Source: Methanobacteriota archaeon (lineage in GTDB: Archaea; Thermoplasmatota; Poseidoniia; Poseidoniales; Poseidoniaceae). Taken from it: 11,161 nt of DNA. Position numbers and translations under genes: made by a program. The notes below the pieces were generated by a model. That model had not been told where the DNA came from. It saw only the letters and a list, made by a program, of their open reading frames with translations, and did no database searches. Where the stretch lies: NCBI GenBank assembly GCA_002726845.1, contig PBSP01000063.1, positions 1-11,161 of the forward strand. The letters run 5' to 3'. Numbering within the stretch: position 1 is the stretch's first letter; each line of letters begins with the position of its first letter. Below, one piece after another: positions 1 through 6,532 of this stretch.

Positions 1-1
1 C

Positions 2-463
2 ATTGGTGCCTACAATCATGTAGCTCCTGGACTTGCGGCGCTCAATCTCTCCACATTGCAAGTGGTCAAACAAGCAACCCTCCGTTCTGAGCGATGGTTC
101 GATGTGCCGAATTGTCGTGAAGCCAGCGTTGGTGCACATTTTGGCCTCGATATTCTCCGTTCATCTCATCGCAGGGAAATGGTATCAGCACTTCGAGCAA
201 AGCGTAAACTGAAGATGGCCGGTGTTGTTTTGCAGGAAGACTTGGATGATTATAACATGGATTCGATGCCGCGACATGTGTTCGTTACCTCTCCTGGATT
301 CAATCAATCCCCGAACAACGTATGGCACGGTCCAGGAACCGACCCCTCCGAACAACACCTTCGCTTACCGGGACCTACTGGATTCCGGATATATCGCAAG
401 GATTCAGCCGTTTCCTCCATTGACGATCTTGCATGTGTAAAAATGAATAGAATACAAGGTTAA
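2..463 (+). CDS. 3' end of an unrecognised gene (5' partial)
   Basis: The frame is open from base 2 and ends at TAA 461-463, giving the last 153 residues of a protein that begins outside the window. An in-frame TTG at base 56 is internal to the open frame and need not be a start. The visible part has an Ala/Leu/Val-rich stretch, then a basic helix-like segment (around SSHRREMVSALRAKRK) and a Pro/Gly/Asn-rich tail with short runs such as SPGFNQSPNN and LPGPTGF. There is no predicted membrane segment and no motif that I can assign to a family. Base composition resembles the neighbouring genes, so I see no sign of recent transfer. The coding call rests on the long open frame reaching the window edge, protein-like composition and lack of a better competing frame. 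The function is unknown. Confidence 0.6.
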   Translation: MGAYNHVAPGLAALNLSTLQVVKQATLRSERWFDVPNCREASVGAHFGLDILRSSHRREMVSALRAKRKLKMAGVVLQEDLDDYNMDSMPRHVFVTSPGFNQSPNNVWHGPGTDPSEQHLRLPGPTGFRIYRKDSAVSSIDDLACVKMNRIQG

Positions 464-542
464 TTTCCGTAATCTGGAAAATATCTCGTTTGTATGGACA
501 AAATAAAGAAAGTTTGATAACGGTTGATGATGATTTCCGTAC

Positions 543-707
543 ATGGCGAACCACAAGGAACAGGTCCAGTCAAACGAGGCTTTTCTGCGTGCTGTTCTCA
601 AAGCAGTGCACAGTCGAAAGTACGCTTCTATTTACGCCGAAGCGACCGCAAAGGCGAATGCAGAGCTCGACCCGTGGAAAGGCGGATACACCTTCTTTCT
701 GCTATGA
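543..707 (+). CDS. probable small helical protein, 54 residues
   Basis: ATG at 543 opens a 54-codon frame ending at TGA 705-707. The product starts MANHKEQVQSNEAFL and is rich in Ala, Lys and Glu in its middle, with a pattern suited to one amphipathic helix (roughly residues 10-42), then a short DPWKGGYTFFLL tail. Two longer frames overlap it (490-726 and 524-721), but their products are Arg/Ser/Cys-rich and read like shadows, so this shorter frame is preferred. A GGTTGATG sequence about 13 bases upstream could be a weak ribosome binding site, and an in-frame TGA at 531-533 rules out a longer start. It lies 35 bases before the exporter gene on the same strand and may be cotranscribed with it. 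I recognise no family. The call rests on composition only. Confidence 0.45.
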   Translation: MANHKEQVQSNEAFLRAVLKAVHSRKYASIYAEATAKANAELDPWKGGYTFFLL

Positions 708-742
708 AAGCAATCAAGTGATGTGATTCCGCCCCTCGGTGC

Positions 743-1360
743 ATGGACCTGGCATGGGAAGCGATTCTTGCGGCAGGTACGGTGTTTTTTCTTGGCGCTA
801 TCTCCCCGGGTCCAAGTCTGCTCATGGTCATTCGAAACACCATTGTTGGGGGACGACGACGAGGCGTGATGTGTGCTGTAGGCCACGGTATCGGTTTTGG
901 GATCTATGCTGGAGTGGCAATCTTCGGACTGATTGTGCTTCTTGAACAAGCTCCTGGGGCCTTTTTCCTTCTTCAGGTGATCGGCATCGGCCTCTTGTTT
1001 TGGTACGGGTGGCTGATGTGGCATCATCGCAATGAGGATTTGACGGATTCCATGGAGGGTGAAGCTAGAGGCTTCTTGGAAGGCTTTTCAATTGCATTTT
1101 TTAACCCGAAAATCGCACTGTTCTTGGTCGCAGTCCTTGCCCAAGTGCTTGATGCAGGAATGAGTCTTCTGACCAAACTTGTGATTGGTTTTGTAGGAAT
1201 GGCAATCGACATGATTTGGTATGTTTTGGTTGCAGTGTTCCTGACAGGAACATCTCTTCTCGATTGGTTACGAGCCAATGAAACAACAGTCAACCGTGCA
1301 ACGGCTCTCGTGTTGTGGGGATTTGCATGTTCGGTCATGCTCAGTATGTACCTGGCCTAA
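743..1360 (+). CDS. LysE/RhtB-family amino acid exporter
   Basis: This 205-residue membrane protein has the LysE/RhtB layout. There are about six hydrophobic segments (roughly residues 6-27, 42-66, 72-93, 113-135, 143-168, 184-204). The family's SPGPS motif lies at the end of the first segment (21-25). A basic GGRRRG loop (36-41) follows, then a Gly-rich second helix, and a mid-protein FFNPK motif (119-123). Members export amino acids or related small molecules from the cytoplasm using the proton or ion gradient; the substrate cannot be read from sequence. Length is normal for the family (about 200). ATG 743 fits the usual family N-terminus, but there is no strong ribosome binding site (only GGTGC directly before it). 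Its stop codon (1358-1360) overlaps the fpg stop on the other strand. The family is clear; the substrate is not. Confidence 0.9.
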   Translation: MDLAWEAILAAGTVFFLGAISPGPSLLMVIRNTIVGGRRRGVMCAVGHGIGFGIYAGVAIFGLIVLLEQAPGAFFLLQVIGIGLLFWYGWLMWHHRNEDLTDSMEGEARGFLEGFSIAFFNPKIALFLVAVLAQVLDAGMSLLTKLVIGFVGMAIDMIWYVLVAVFLTGTSLLDWLRANETTVNRATALVLWGFACSVMLSMYLA

Positions 1361-2262
1361 CGTTGACATCTTGGACAGAGAAAAGTCGAACGTCCTGATT
1401 GGGTAATTCGTTCAATCGTGCCGCCACAACCTGCTTTCAAACACGGTTCATCTTCTCGATCGTACACTTGGAAATGATGCCCAAAGTATCCAAGAGTTCC
1501 GTTTACATCAGCGAAGTCGTTTAATGAACTACCACCAACTTCAACAGCTTTGTTCAGGACATCCACAACCATATCAACAAGCACGTCAAGTTTTTTCTTT
1601 GGTCTACCGTCCTTCCGTACCAACGACCTGCTCTCTCTTGAAGGATGTATACCGCTACGATGCAAGGCTTCACAGGCGTAGATATTGCCCACACCAACAA
1701 CAACCCTTTGATCAAGTAAGGCCACTTTGACGCTCGACGTTTTGCGTTGCAGCTTGCGGGCAAGGTCGTTTGAATTCCACGCTCCAAAAGGTTCAGGCCC
1801 AAGGGACTCAATTAACGGATGAATGCTCTCTTCGCCCACATCGATGAGGTCCATTACACCAAAACGCCTCGGATCGGTATAAACGGCAACGCTTCCGTCA
1901 TCGAAGCGAAATTCTACGTGATCGTGTCGACCATCGAATCCTGTTGCCGAACCGAATCTGGAATGTGTATCGTTACACCCCGTATTTTCGAATTCTTCGA
2001 CCTTGTTTGCATCAAAAAGAGTGTATCGCCCAGACATTCCAAGGTGAGAAAGTATGACCTTTCCGTCATCCAAATCGATGAGGAGATATTTGGCGCGTCG
2101 ACGGATTGAATCGACGCGTCGACCAACAGTGTGTGCTCGAAAATTTTGAGGAAACGGAAACCGGAGGTTCTCTCTTCGAAGGACGACCTCCTCCAACCTC
2201 CTACCGACCATCGCTTGTTCAAGCCCTCTGCGGACCGTCTCAACTTCGGGTAGTTCCGGCAC
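1357..2262 (-). CDS. fpg: Formamidopyrimidine-DNA glycosylase (Fpg/MutM)
   Basis: Bifunctional base-excision repair enzyme that removes oxidised purines such as 8-oxoguanine and cuts the abasic site by beta,delta-elimination. The open frame extends upstream, but GTG 2262 is the start: it follows GGAGGT by six bases and yields the PELPEVETV terminus with catalytic Pro2 and Glu3. Also visible are Lys58 (RRAKYL), the LGMSGR motif (74-79), HDHVEF (113-118), DPRRFG (130-135), VVGVGNIYA (188-196) with Asn193, and GTLGYF (255-260). A C-terminal zinc finger uses Cys274, 279, 296 and 299, with the conserved finger Arg at 291. At 301 residues it is about 30 longer than the E. coli enzyme. Part of the excess is a polar insert at about 85-110 before HDHVEF. 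The first Cys pair is C-x4-C rather than the usual C-x2-C. It is the last gene of the nop5-flpA-fpg operon. Fpg is mainly bacterial, so past transfer into this lineage is inferred. Confidence 0.95.
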   Translation of the reverse strand: MPELPEVETVRRGLEQAMVGRRLEEVVLRRENLRFPFPQNFRAHTVGRRVDSIRRRAKYLLIDLDDGKVILSHLGMSGRYTLFDANKVEEFENTGCNDTHSRFGSATGFDGRHDHVEFRFDDGSVAVYTDPRRFGVMDLIDVGEESIHPLIESLGPEPFGAWNSNDLARKLQRKTSSVKVALLDQRVVVGVGNIYACEALHRSGIHPSRESRSLVRKDGRPKKKLDVLVDMVVDVLNKAVEVGGSSLNDFADVNGTLGYFGHHFQVYDREDEPCLKAGCGGTIERITQSGRSTFLCPRCQR

Positions 2263-2266
2263 GAAT

Positions 2267-2971
2267 TTACCTCCTTCGGACAACAAACAGTGCGTGTTGA
2301 TCTTCAAACCCTGTCAGGTTGATGTGCTCGATAAGTTCCAGTTCTTGACTCAATTTCGCAATCGCCGAAGCGAAGACATCACGTTCACTGGCTTCTCGAT
2401 GACGCTCACTCGCTGCTTTCAAGGAAAGCAAGCCAATTCCGTCTTGGCTGAGAAATCGGCGAACGGCCGATGTGAAAATTTCAACTTGACCGGCTTGAGC
2501 CACGTCTTGAAACAGCCAGTTCACCTTCCTTGGGAGCAAAACACCCCACGTCTCAAACTTCCTCGCATCTCCGAGCACGGGAACCAAACCAGGACGTTGT
2601 TCGGCGAGATACGTCAAGTCACGTAAGCATCTGGGTGCGAGATCCACTGCAATCAAGCGACCGCTTTTTTGGTTTCCAGAACCACACAAATGATCGTGCA
2701 AATGCGAGATTGTGGTTCCATGTCCTGCGCCGAGGTACAATACTGTGGAACCCGCTTGTGGAAGCAAATCAGAAGGATTGTTGCGAGTTCGTAACAGGGC
2801 TGCTGCAAGCTTCGAGCGATTGGGATCCCAGCGACGGTGTTCAACACCTCTGAATTTTCTAAGTGATTCTCCCCGTATGGCAACTCCTGGATTGGCGTTT
2901 ACGCTCCAAAGGCTTCGTCCTTCCAACAAAACGGAATCGGACAAAGGTCGTATGCGTCGGTTCTTGGCCAT
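2267..2971 (-). CDS. flpA: Fibrillarin-like rRNA/tRNA 2'-O-methyltransferase
   Basis: Catalytic subunit of the archaeal box C/D ribonucleoprotein. It transfers methyl from S-adenosylmethionine to ribose 2'-OH at sites chosen by guide RNAs on rRNA and tRNA. The 234-residue protein shows the family order: an N-terminal beta region; the HRRWDPNRSKLAAALL segment (45-60) with a conserved Lys at 54; SAM-binding VLYLGAGHGTT (77-87); IAVDLAPRCLRDL (107-119); GDARKFE (134-140); FQDVAQAGQ (154-162) with Asp156; and LSLKAAS (182-188) with Lys185. The SAM loop reads GAGHGTT where most archaeal homologues have GAASGTT, and the acidic residue after beta-2 is Asp110 rather than the common Glu; both should still bind SAM. 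ATG 2971 follows GAGGT with six bases between. It sits nine bases after nop5, its obligate partner, and four bases before fpg. Confidence 0.95.
   Translation of the reverse strand: MAKNRRIRPLSDSVLLEGRSLWSVNANPGVAIRGESLRKFRGVEHRRWDPNRSKLAAALLRTRNNPSDLLPQAGSTVLYLGAGHGTTISHLHDHLCGSGNQKSGRLIAVDLAPRCLRDLTYLAEQRPGLVPVLGDARKFETWGVLLPRKVNWLFQDVAQAGQVEIFTSAVRRFLSQDGIGLLSLKAASERHREASERDVFASAIAKLSQELELIEHINLTGFEDQHALFVVRRR
2269..2274 (-). promoter_or_regulatory. ribosome binding site of fpg, overlapping the flpA stop
   Basis: GGAGGT on the minus strand is a full Shine-Dalgarno match, six bases before GTG 2262. Its last T is also the first base of the flpA TAA stop (2269-2267). The site is formed by the two final AGG arginine codons of flpA. 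It decides the fpg start and implies translational coupling to flpA. Confidence 0.85.
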
Positions 2972-2977
2972 ATGACG

Positions 2978-2982
2978 ACCTC
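2978..2982 (-). promoter_or_regulatory. ribosome binding site of flpA, overlapping the nop5 stop
   Basis: GAGGT on the minus strand lies six bases before ATG 2971. It overlaps the nop5 TGA stop (2983-2981), reading TGAGGT. This supports the flpA start and coupled translation of nop5 and flpA. Confidence 0.7.
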
Positions 2983-3994
2983 AACGACGCTTCGGTGTGG
3001 AAAATTCAGTGCGAATTGCCTCAACCTTTGCCTCTACTTTGTCCACATCCTCTTGCGTCATGGGTGTTCCACCAAACGCATCAATTCTTGCTGCAATGCT
3101 AATTTTTGATGCCAACATTCGCGCGATTTTACCTCGAATCCATCGAGGTGATCTTGAAATCCAAGGATGCATGAAGATATGGCCGTGTTTCGGTGGTGCA
3201 GAGCCGTTGCGAAGATGATTGAAAAATGCCTTCTCTGCTCCAAGAACTTGAACGGTACCAGAAGGCAATCGAGCAAGTCTTGACCGCCCGTGTGCCTCAA
3301 CACACAACCTTGCTGCGAGAAGTGGCCCAACCAATGTTGAAACCGATGGGAGATGGGCTTGGGCGGAAACACGGATTGCATGCTCCAATTGATCCAACTG
3401 ACGACGTTGGTTGGCAACCATTACCGCCCAACCATGCAATGCTTTCCATTCGCTCGGTGTTGGTTGCTCATGAGCATCATCAACTTCCAAAGCAGTTGCA
3501 AACTCTGTTAGTGAGGCAACCTCACTCAAACGACCTGCAACGCTCCCTCGGTTGGTCTCAAATCGAGCGCTCGGCAGAAACAGTCCGACCCATTCAATGA
3601 GTTGTGCTTCCATGGAAAGGTGAAGCGTTCGCAGTTCCTCACTTGCTCGAGAGAGATGTTCGAGTCTTCGATCTGGATCGGCAGCAGAGACTGCAACTCC
3701 TTCCTTGGCAAGGAGCAATGAAGCTTCATCAGCAAGTTCAATCTGCTGTTCAGTTGGCTGTGGAACATCAAATTCAGGCAAGCCTTCAGAGCCATGAACA
3801 ATCGGTTTTGCATCCGGGAATCGTTCAGCAAGGATTTCGGCTTCAGGAGAAAGTTGCCCGTTTGCAATGCGTTGCAATCGCTGTTTTACGGTATGCACCG
3901 AAAATCGCGCATCGTTACTTTCGATGTCAAGCACATCTCCTTCCTCGTTGACAACGGCTGCTGAATGCCACGAATACCACAGCCACATAAACAT
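2981..3994 (-). CDS. nop5: Nop5 (Nop56/58-like) box C/D RNP core protein
   Basis: Scaffold of the archaeal box C/D ribonucleoprotein: it bridges L7Ae-bound guide RNA and fibrillarin. The 337-residue product has a fibrillarin-binding N-terminal domain (about 1-75), a central helical region suited to the family's coiled coil (about 80-215), and a very clear C-terminal Nop domain (about 216-308). The Nop domain contains STLVGPLLAARL (219-230), GTVQVLGAEKAFF (246-258), PPKHGHIFMHP (267-277) and RGKIARMLASKISIAAR (287-303). The tail after it is short and ends PKRR, without the long Lys/Glu-rich extension of many homologues. The N-terminus is unusually Trp-rich (MFMWLWYSWH), and the start could be M1 or M3; no good ribosome binding site separates them. 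Together with flpA nine bases downstream it makes the usual archaeal pair. It is first in the operon, so its promoter must lie in 3995-4121. Confidence 0.95.
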   Translation of the reverse strand: MFMWLWYSWHSAAVVNEEGDVLDIESNDARFSVHTVKQRLQRIANGQLSPEAEILAERFPDAKPIVHGSEGLPEFDVPQPTEQQIELADEASLLLAKEGVAVSAADPDRRLEHLSRASEELRTLHLSMEAQLIEWVGLFLPSARFETNRGSVAGRLSEVASLTEFATALEVDDAHEQPTPSEWKALHGWAVMVANQRRQLDQLEHAIRVSAQAHLPSVSTLVGPLLAARLCVEAHGRSRLARLPSGTVQVLGAEKAFFNHLRNGSAPPKHGHIFMHPWISRSPRWIRGKIARMLASKISIAARIDAFGGTPMTQEDVDKVEAKVEAIRTEFSTPKRR

Positions 3995-4121
3995 CCCAGT
4001 TCATGGTTGGAATTGAATGTTGTCACCTGTTTTCCGAACGAACATTGTCGCTGTAGTGAAAAGGAGACTCAGCGGTTGATAGAACCATCATGATTAAATG
4101 TAACATGCAAATGCCGTAGTC
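3995..4121. promoter_or_regulatory. divergent promoter region between nop5 and tfs
   Basis: This 127-base gap holds the promoters of two divergent transcription units. On the plus side there is a plausible TATA element close to tfs. On the minus side I see no convincing TATA element for nop5; the best AT-rich stretch (AATTGAA, 4011-4017) lies only 17-23 bases before the nop5 ATG, closer than expected. No coding frame or RNA gene is apparent in the gap. Confidence 0.5.
4092..4099 (+). promoter_or_regulatory. putative TATA element of tfs (leaderless transcript)
   Basis: GATTAAAT lies 23-30 bases before ATG 4122, the spacing expected when transcription begins at or next to the start codon. No Shine-Dalgarno match precedes that ATG, which fits a leaderless mRNA. 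No clear BRE is visible. This is inference from position and AT content. Confidence 0.4.
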
Positions 4122-4472
4122 ATGTTTTGTCCCGAATGCGGCACTTTGTCCTTTCCAAGTCCATCTGGAGACATTACATGTACGAATTACAAATGCGGTT
4201 ATACTGGACCAGCCAATGTCAAGATGAAAATGGACGGAAAAGAGATTGACCTCTCAAAAACCAAGACAACGACGAAAGCAGAAAAGCGTGAATATGAAAT
4301 TATCAAAGATTCAGATCAACGCAAAGGAGTGCTCTCGACCGAATCATACATGTGTCCAAAATGCGATTGCACAGAAGTGTACTTCTATCTTGAACAAACA
4401 CGTTCTTCAGACGAACCAGAAACCCGAATGTTAACCTGCAAAAATTGCGGCCACGGTTGGCGTGAATACTGA
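4122..4472 (+). CDS. tfs: Transcription factor S (TFS), RNA polymerase cleavage factor
   Basis: Archaeal TFIIS/Rpb9-like factor that enters the RNA polymerase secondary channel and stimulates transcript cleavage in backtracked complexes. The 116-residue protein has the two expected zinc ribbons. The N-terminal one uses Cys3, 6, 20 and 25 (MFCPECG, then CTNYKCG; the second pair is spaced C-x4-C). The C-terminal TFIIS-type one uses Cys78, 81, 106 and 109 (YMCPKC, CKNCGHGWREY). A Lys/Thr-rich linker (about 45-75) joins them. The hairpin tip carries Asp97-Glu98 in QTRSSDEPETR, the acidic pair needed for cleavage, so this should be an active TFS and not an inhibitory paralogue. Length matches the family. 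It is transcribed away from nop5, and its TGA directly abuts the PCNA stop on the other strand. Confidence 0.95.
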   Translation: MFCPECGTLSFPSPSGDITCTNYKCGYTGPANVKMKMDGKEIDLSKTKTTTKAEKREYEIIKDSDQRKGVLSTESYMCPKCDCTEVYFYLEQTRSSDEPETRMLTCKNCGHGWREY

Positions 4473-4477
4473 TCAGT
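4468..4477. other. 10-base perfect palindrome holding both convergent stop codons
   Basis: ACTGATCAGT reads the same on both strands. Its TGATCA core supplies the TGA of tfs (4470-4472, +) and the TGA of PCNA (4475-4473, -). No intergenic base exists between the two genes. The palindrome has no loop and no T tract, so I do not call it a terminator. Confidence 0.8.
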
Positions 4478-5213
4478 AATCGCTTTCGACCCGTGGAGCG
4501 AGGAAATAGTCAACCTCAGCAGCTCCATCATAAAAGTTGAAACTCATGGCGAGAGGAAAATTCTCGCCGAATTGGATGGTCACCATATCGGTAGGACCGA
4601 ATCGACGTGATAGCGGCTCGAGATATGTAAGGCTGTATTGGCTGCGAGCAGGTCCATCGCATACGAGTTCATCCATCTCATCCTTGTCAAAAGAGATGTC
4701 AACTGAATCGGTGTTGTTTCGAACGTGAACCTTGAACGAACTTTTGTCGACACTAAAATTGACCAAATCGCCAACTTGTTTTGCAGCCTTCAGGGCTTGG
4801 CCAAGCTCGGCCCCGTTCATCACAACCTTGCACGGGAGGTCCAATTTTGGAAGCGACGGAGGTGAAGCCATGGTTGCGTTGTCGAGTGGACGAAGGTTTC
4901 GCACGATTTTTCCGAGGCTCATGGTAAAATCGCCTCCTTCCTGGTGTGTAATCTCAATGAGATCACCGGACGCACCAAGCGTGGTCAGTTCTCGAATTTT
5001 CTTCATCTCAAGACCAATTTTCTTTGCATCAAGTTCCCACCCGTCAAATGCAGCAGCATCGACATGAAGTTTGATCATCGCTACGTGAGAAGAATCGACC
5101 ACGCGCACGGTTAATCCGTCTTCTTCAAAATCGAATCTTGCATCTTCGACAACAATCATTAATGTGTCCAAAATCTTGCTTACGAGTTCTTGGCGAGCTG
5201 TAACGTTCAACAT
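4473..5213 (-). CDS. pcn: DNA polymerase sliding clamp (PCNA)
   Basis: Ring-shaped processivity clamp that encircles DNA and tethers replicative polymerase, Fen1, ligase and repair enzymes through PIP boxes. The 246-residue product has the family length and both clamp-fold halves. The N-terminal half carries LTVRVVDSSHVAMIKL (34-49) and FDGWELD (56-62). The interdomain connector lies near 115-128. The second half contains NFSVDKSSFKV (152-162) and ends with MSFNFYDGAAEVDYFLAPRVE (from 223), the usual C-terminal strand and PIP-docking tail. The frame is open further upstream, but ATG 5213 is preferred: it follows GGGGTG by six bases, begins like archaeal PCNA, and avoids running into the divergent gene. 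As the only PCNA in the window it could form a homotrimer; whether paralogues exist elsewhere cannot be seen. Confidence 0.96.
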   Translation of the reverse strand: MLNVTARQELVSKILDTLMIVVEDARFDFEEDGLTVRVVDSSHVAMIKLHVDAAAFDGWELDAKKIGLEMKKIRELTTLGASGDLIEITHQEGGDFTMSLGKIVRNLRPLDNATMASPPSLPKLDLPCKVVMNGAELGQALKAAKQVGDLVNFSVDKSSFKVHVRNNTDSVDISFDKDEMDELVCDGPARSQYSLTYLEPLSRRFGPTDMVTIQFGENFPLAMSFNFYDGAAEVDYFLAPRVESDY

Positions 5214-5219
5214 ATGAGG

Positions 5220-5225
5220 CACCCC
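5220..5225 (-). promoter_or_regulatory. ribosome binding site of PCNA
   Basis: GGGGTG on the minus strand lies six bases before ATG 5213 and matches the GGTG core recognised by archaeal 16S rRNA. It decides the PCNA start and implies a leadered mRNA. Confidence 0.65.
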
Positions 5226-5250
5226 TACAGCATGGCTGTCCTTTCGACGG

Positions 5251-5258
5251 CTTATGAA
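5251..5258 (-). promoter_or_regulatory. possible TATA element of PCNA
   Basis: TTCATAAG on the minus strand lies 38-45 bases before the PCNA ATG. A start site about 25 bases downstream would give a short leader that still contains the GGGGTG site. It overlaps the first ATG (5254) of the divergent glycosyltransferase. The match is weak. Confidence 0.25.
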
Positions 5259-6501
5259 CTTACTATTCAACGAACAACGTTTTCGCGCGTTGAAGAACCT
5301 CCGATGCGTCGACGTGCGTCGCAATCATAAGCCAGAGGAGTTCCCTCCAATTCATATGTATGAGCCTGATGGGCGGTTCATGGTGGAACCTCTGCTCAAG
5401 GACGATGGAACCCCTTACAAAGTTGCGATATTGATTCCAACGATCAACAACGCAGATGAACTTGAAATTGTGTTGGATCGGCTTGCACAACAAACCTATC
5501 CTGACCTTGAAGTGGTCATCGCAGATTCGAAGTCAAGAGATCACACAAAGGATGTTTGTGAAAAGTATGGAGCCACATGGATTGACGACCCCTCCACCAA
5601 CCGAGCTGATGCTTGCAACTTCGCATTAGAACAAATGGATCACGACTTGGTTTTGTTCACGGATGATGACACCATCCCTCCACTGGATTGGGCTGAGAAA
5701 CTCATTCGTTGGTTTAAGGATCCTGAAGTCGGAGCTGTCGGCGGTCCAAACTTTGCTCCCGATGACGATTCCTTTGGAGCGAAGTGTGCTGACGTTGCCT
5801 TCTGTACCAAATTCATGACCGCTGGGACACGTTACGGTGCGAAGCCTCGAGGTGAATTGGTACCTATTACACACAATCCAGGTGTCAATTGTGCTCATCG
5901 AATGAAGAACCTGAGGCAAGTCAATTTCTTTGAGCCCGGTTGCATCGGTGCTGAGGATGTCGTCCTTGATGCAAAAATACAACGCGAAGGACACAAACTC
6001 TTCATCGACCCATCCAACGTGATGCCTCACCGTCGACGACGTCCGTTTAAACCGTACATGAAACAGATGCGTAATTACGGATACACGAGAATGGTAGCGA
6101 ACAAACGTTGGCCTGAAATTGCTACATGGTCCCATACCGCAATCGGTTTCTTCCCGTGGCTTACAGTAGCTTCCATCCTTGCACTGGTTGCAGGTGTTGT
6201 TGGAGGCGGGGCTACCGATTATCCATGGTTCTCTATCAATGGAGATTGGACATGGTCAAGAATTGCCGTCCATGGAACGCTTGGTTTTGTTGGGTTGTAC
6301 ATCGGAATTTCATGGCTTGGAGCAGCCATTGGAACGAGTCCACATCGTTCGATTGGAACCGTTGCTCTTGCACCGCTATTTGTTTTCTTAGCTCACTGGG
6401 CATACGGCCAAGGCGTGAACAAGGCATGGCGAGAAATTCGCCAAACGGGTGGCGTTGCAGGCGTTGGCCGGCAAATTGATGACCGAGAACGGACCATTTG
6501 A
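5254..6501 (+). CDS. Membrane-anchored family 2 glycosyltransferase
   Basis: The product (415 residues from ATG 5254) has a GT-A catalytic domain at about 54-260. It opens with YKVAILIPTINNADEL (55-70), followed by VVIADSKSRDHT (87-98), the metal- and nucleotide-sugar-binding TDDDT (136-140) and a GCIGAEDVVL segment (229-238) with the likely acidic catalytic pair Glu234-Asp235. A basic HRRRRPFKPY stretch (259-268) leads to three predicted membrane helices (about 296-318, 338-360, 367-385). GT2 enzymes of this layout transfer sugars from activated donors at the cytoplasmic face, in glycolipid, N-glycan or surface polysaccharide synthesis; donor and acceptor are unknown. The start is uncertain. 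ATG 5254 has no ribosome binding site and lies 40 bases from the PCNA start. ATG 5356 (Met35) has GAGGAG 15 bases upstream and an AT-rich AATCATAA at 5323-5330. The stop overlaps an ATG of the following frame. Confidence 0.9.
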   Translation: MNLLFNEQRFRALKNLRCVDVRRNHKPEEFPPIHMYEPDGRFMVEPLLKDDGTPYKVAILIPTINNADELEIVLDRLAQQTYPDLEVVIADSKSRDHTKDVCEKYGATWIDDPSTNRADACNFALEQMDHDLVLFTDDDTIPPLDWAEKLIRWFKDPEVGAVGGPNFAPDDDSFGAKCADVAFCTKFMTAGTRYGAKPRGELVPITHNPGVNCAHRMKNLRQVNFFEPGCIGAEDVVLDAKIQREGHKLFIDPSNVMPHRRRRPFKPYMKQMRNYGYTRMVANKRWPEIATWSHTAIGFFPWLTVASILALVAGVVGGGATDYPWFSINGDWTWSRIAVHGTLGFVGLYIGISWLGAAIGTSPHRSIGTVALAPLFVFLAHWAYGQGVNKAWREIRQTGGVAGVGRQIDDRERTI

Positions 6502-6532
6502 GACGCATAATCGACGCAACGCCTTTCAATGG

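Noticed and set aside
632..1027. 131-residue minus-strand open frame across the start of the exporter gene
   Set aside because: The product is a Ser/His/Arg-rich composition without motifs, and it lies opposite a clear LysE-type reading frame. It is a shadow frame.
2094..2118. 8-bp perfect inverted repeat (CGCGTCGA ... TCGACGCG) with a 9-base loop
   Set aside because: It lies inside fpg where two Arg-rich stretches (GRRVDSI, SIRRRAK) use similar codons. It has no T tract and is not at a gene end, so codon choice explains it.
5214..5324. N-terminal extension of PCNA to base 5324
   Set aside because: The extension is Arg/Ser/His-rich and unlike any PCNA N-terminus. It would overlap the divergent gene, and ATG 5213 has GGGGTG at ideal spacing.
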